This document shows positions 41,423-41,441 of a stretch of 41,441 nucleotides of DNA, piece by piece (position 1 is the stretch's first letter; each line of letters opens with the position of its first letter). The notes under the pieces are model-generated. The model ran no database searches and had not been told where the DNA came from. It was given only the letters and a program-made list of their open reading frames with translations. This DNA is from JAMCUI01 sp964520615 (GTDB lineage Bacteria > Patescibacteriota > Microgenomatia > 2-02-FULL-39-11), in contig CAZFNL010000046.1 in NCBI GenBank assembly GCA_964520615.1, positions 1-41,441 on the forward strand. Direction: 5' to 3'. Made by a program: the position numbers and the translations under genes.

Positions 41423-41441
41423 TTTTGTCTAATCGTGCTCC

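Noticed and set aside
1..41441. CRISPR array, rRNA or transposon
   Set aside because: No regularly spaced repeats, rRNA motifs, transposase or IS ends were seen on either strand.

Overview
The window looks like a chromosomal segment of a low-GC bacterium, most likely a Candidate Phyla Radiation (Patescibacteria, Microgenomates-like) lineage. This is inferred from a short ValS without a C-terminal coiled coil, many small single-pass membrane proteins with Thr/Pro/Ser-rich linkers, GT-C type membrane proteins, and first genes that often appear leaderless. No rRNA or phylogenetic marker is present to prove it.

Layout. 138-3457 (+): tsaD and valS. 3458-10716 (-): a membrane glycosyltransferase-like protein, an anchored cyclophilin, a SurA-N-like protein, YjbQ, YqeY, and trehalose synthesis (otsB, and an otsA fused to a membrane sensor-like module). 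10825-14309: a surface hypothetical (+), then on - a 39-aa membrane peptide, a GT-C-like protein and a Trm11-like tRNA methyltransferase. 14314-21560 (-): a nine-gene histidine operon hisG-D-C-(PHP phosphatase)-B-H-F-I-E, with no hisA. Its leader holds a sigma70-type promoter, a T-box riboswitch with a clear antiterminator/terminator switch, and a tRNA-His gene that lies inside the anticodon loop of a second tRNA-like cloverleaf. 21624-29074: a small Cys-rich protein, a CaCA exchanger, a DsbA-like protein, a PF04020-like membrane protein, a spermidine-synthase-like methyltransferase, a DipZ-like thiol reductant exporter and an MgtA-type ATPase. 29201-30776 (-): a Y-family polymerase with a small partner. 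30840-34685: a preQ0 pathway (queD-queE-folE on -, queC divergent on +) whose operon ends in a TGT/DpdA-like protein. 34681-41422: accessory material including a GH13 enzyme with altered active-site motifs, hypothetical proteins, a kinase remnant, a CDF transporter and a BrnT/BrnA-type toxin-antitoxin pair.

How parts work together. Uncharged tRNA-His should bind the T-box, stabilise the antiterminator and let transcription run into the tRNA-His gene and the his genes, so one switch would raise both the tRNA and the biosynthetic enzymes. The Que/FolE enzymes should make preQ0 from GTP, and the adjacent TGT-like protein is the natural candidate to insert it into a nucleic acid. No QueF was seen, and no standard Tgt. 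OtsA and OtsB would make trehalose. The two strongest leads are the T-box/nested tRNA-His/his operon and the preQ0 plus DpdA-like cluster.
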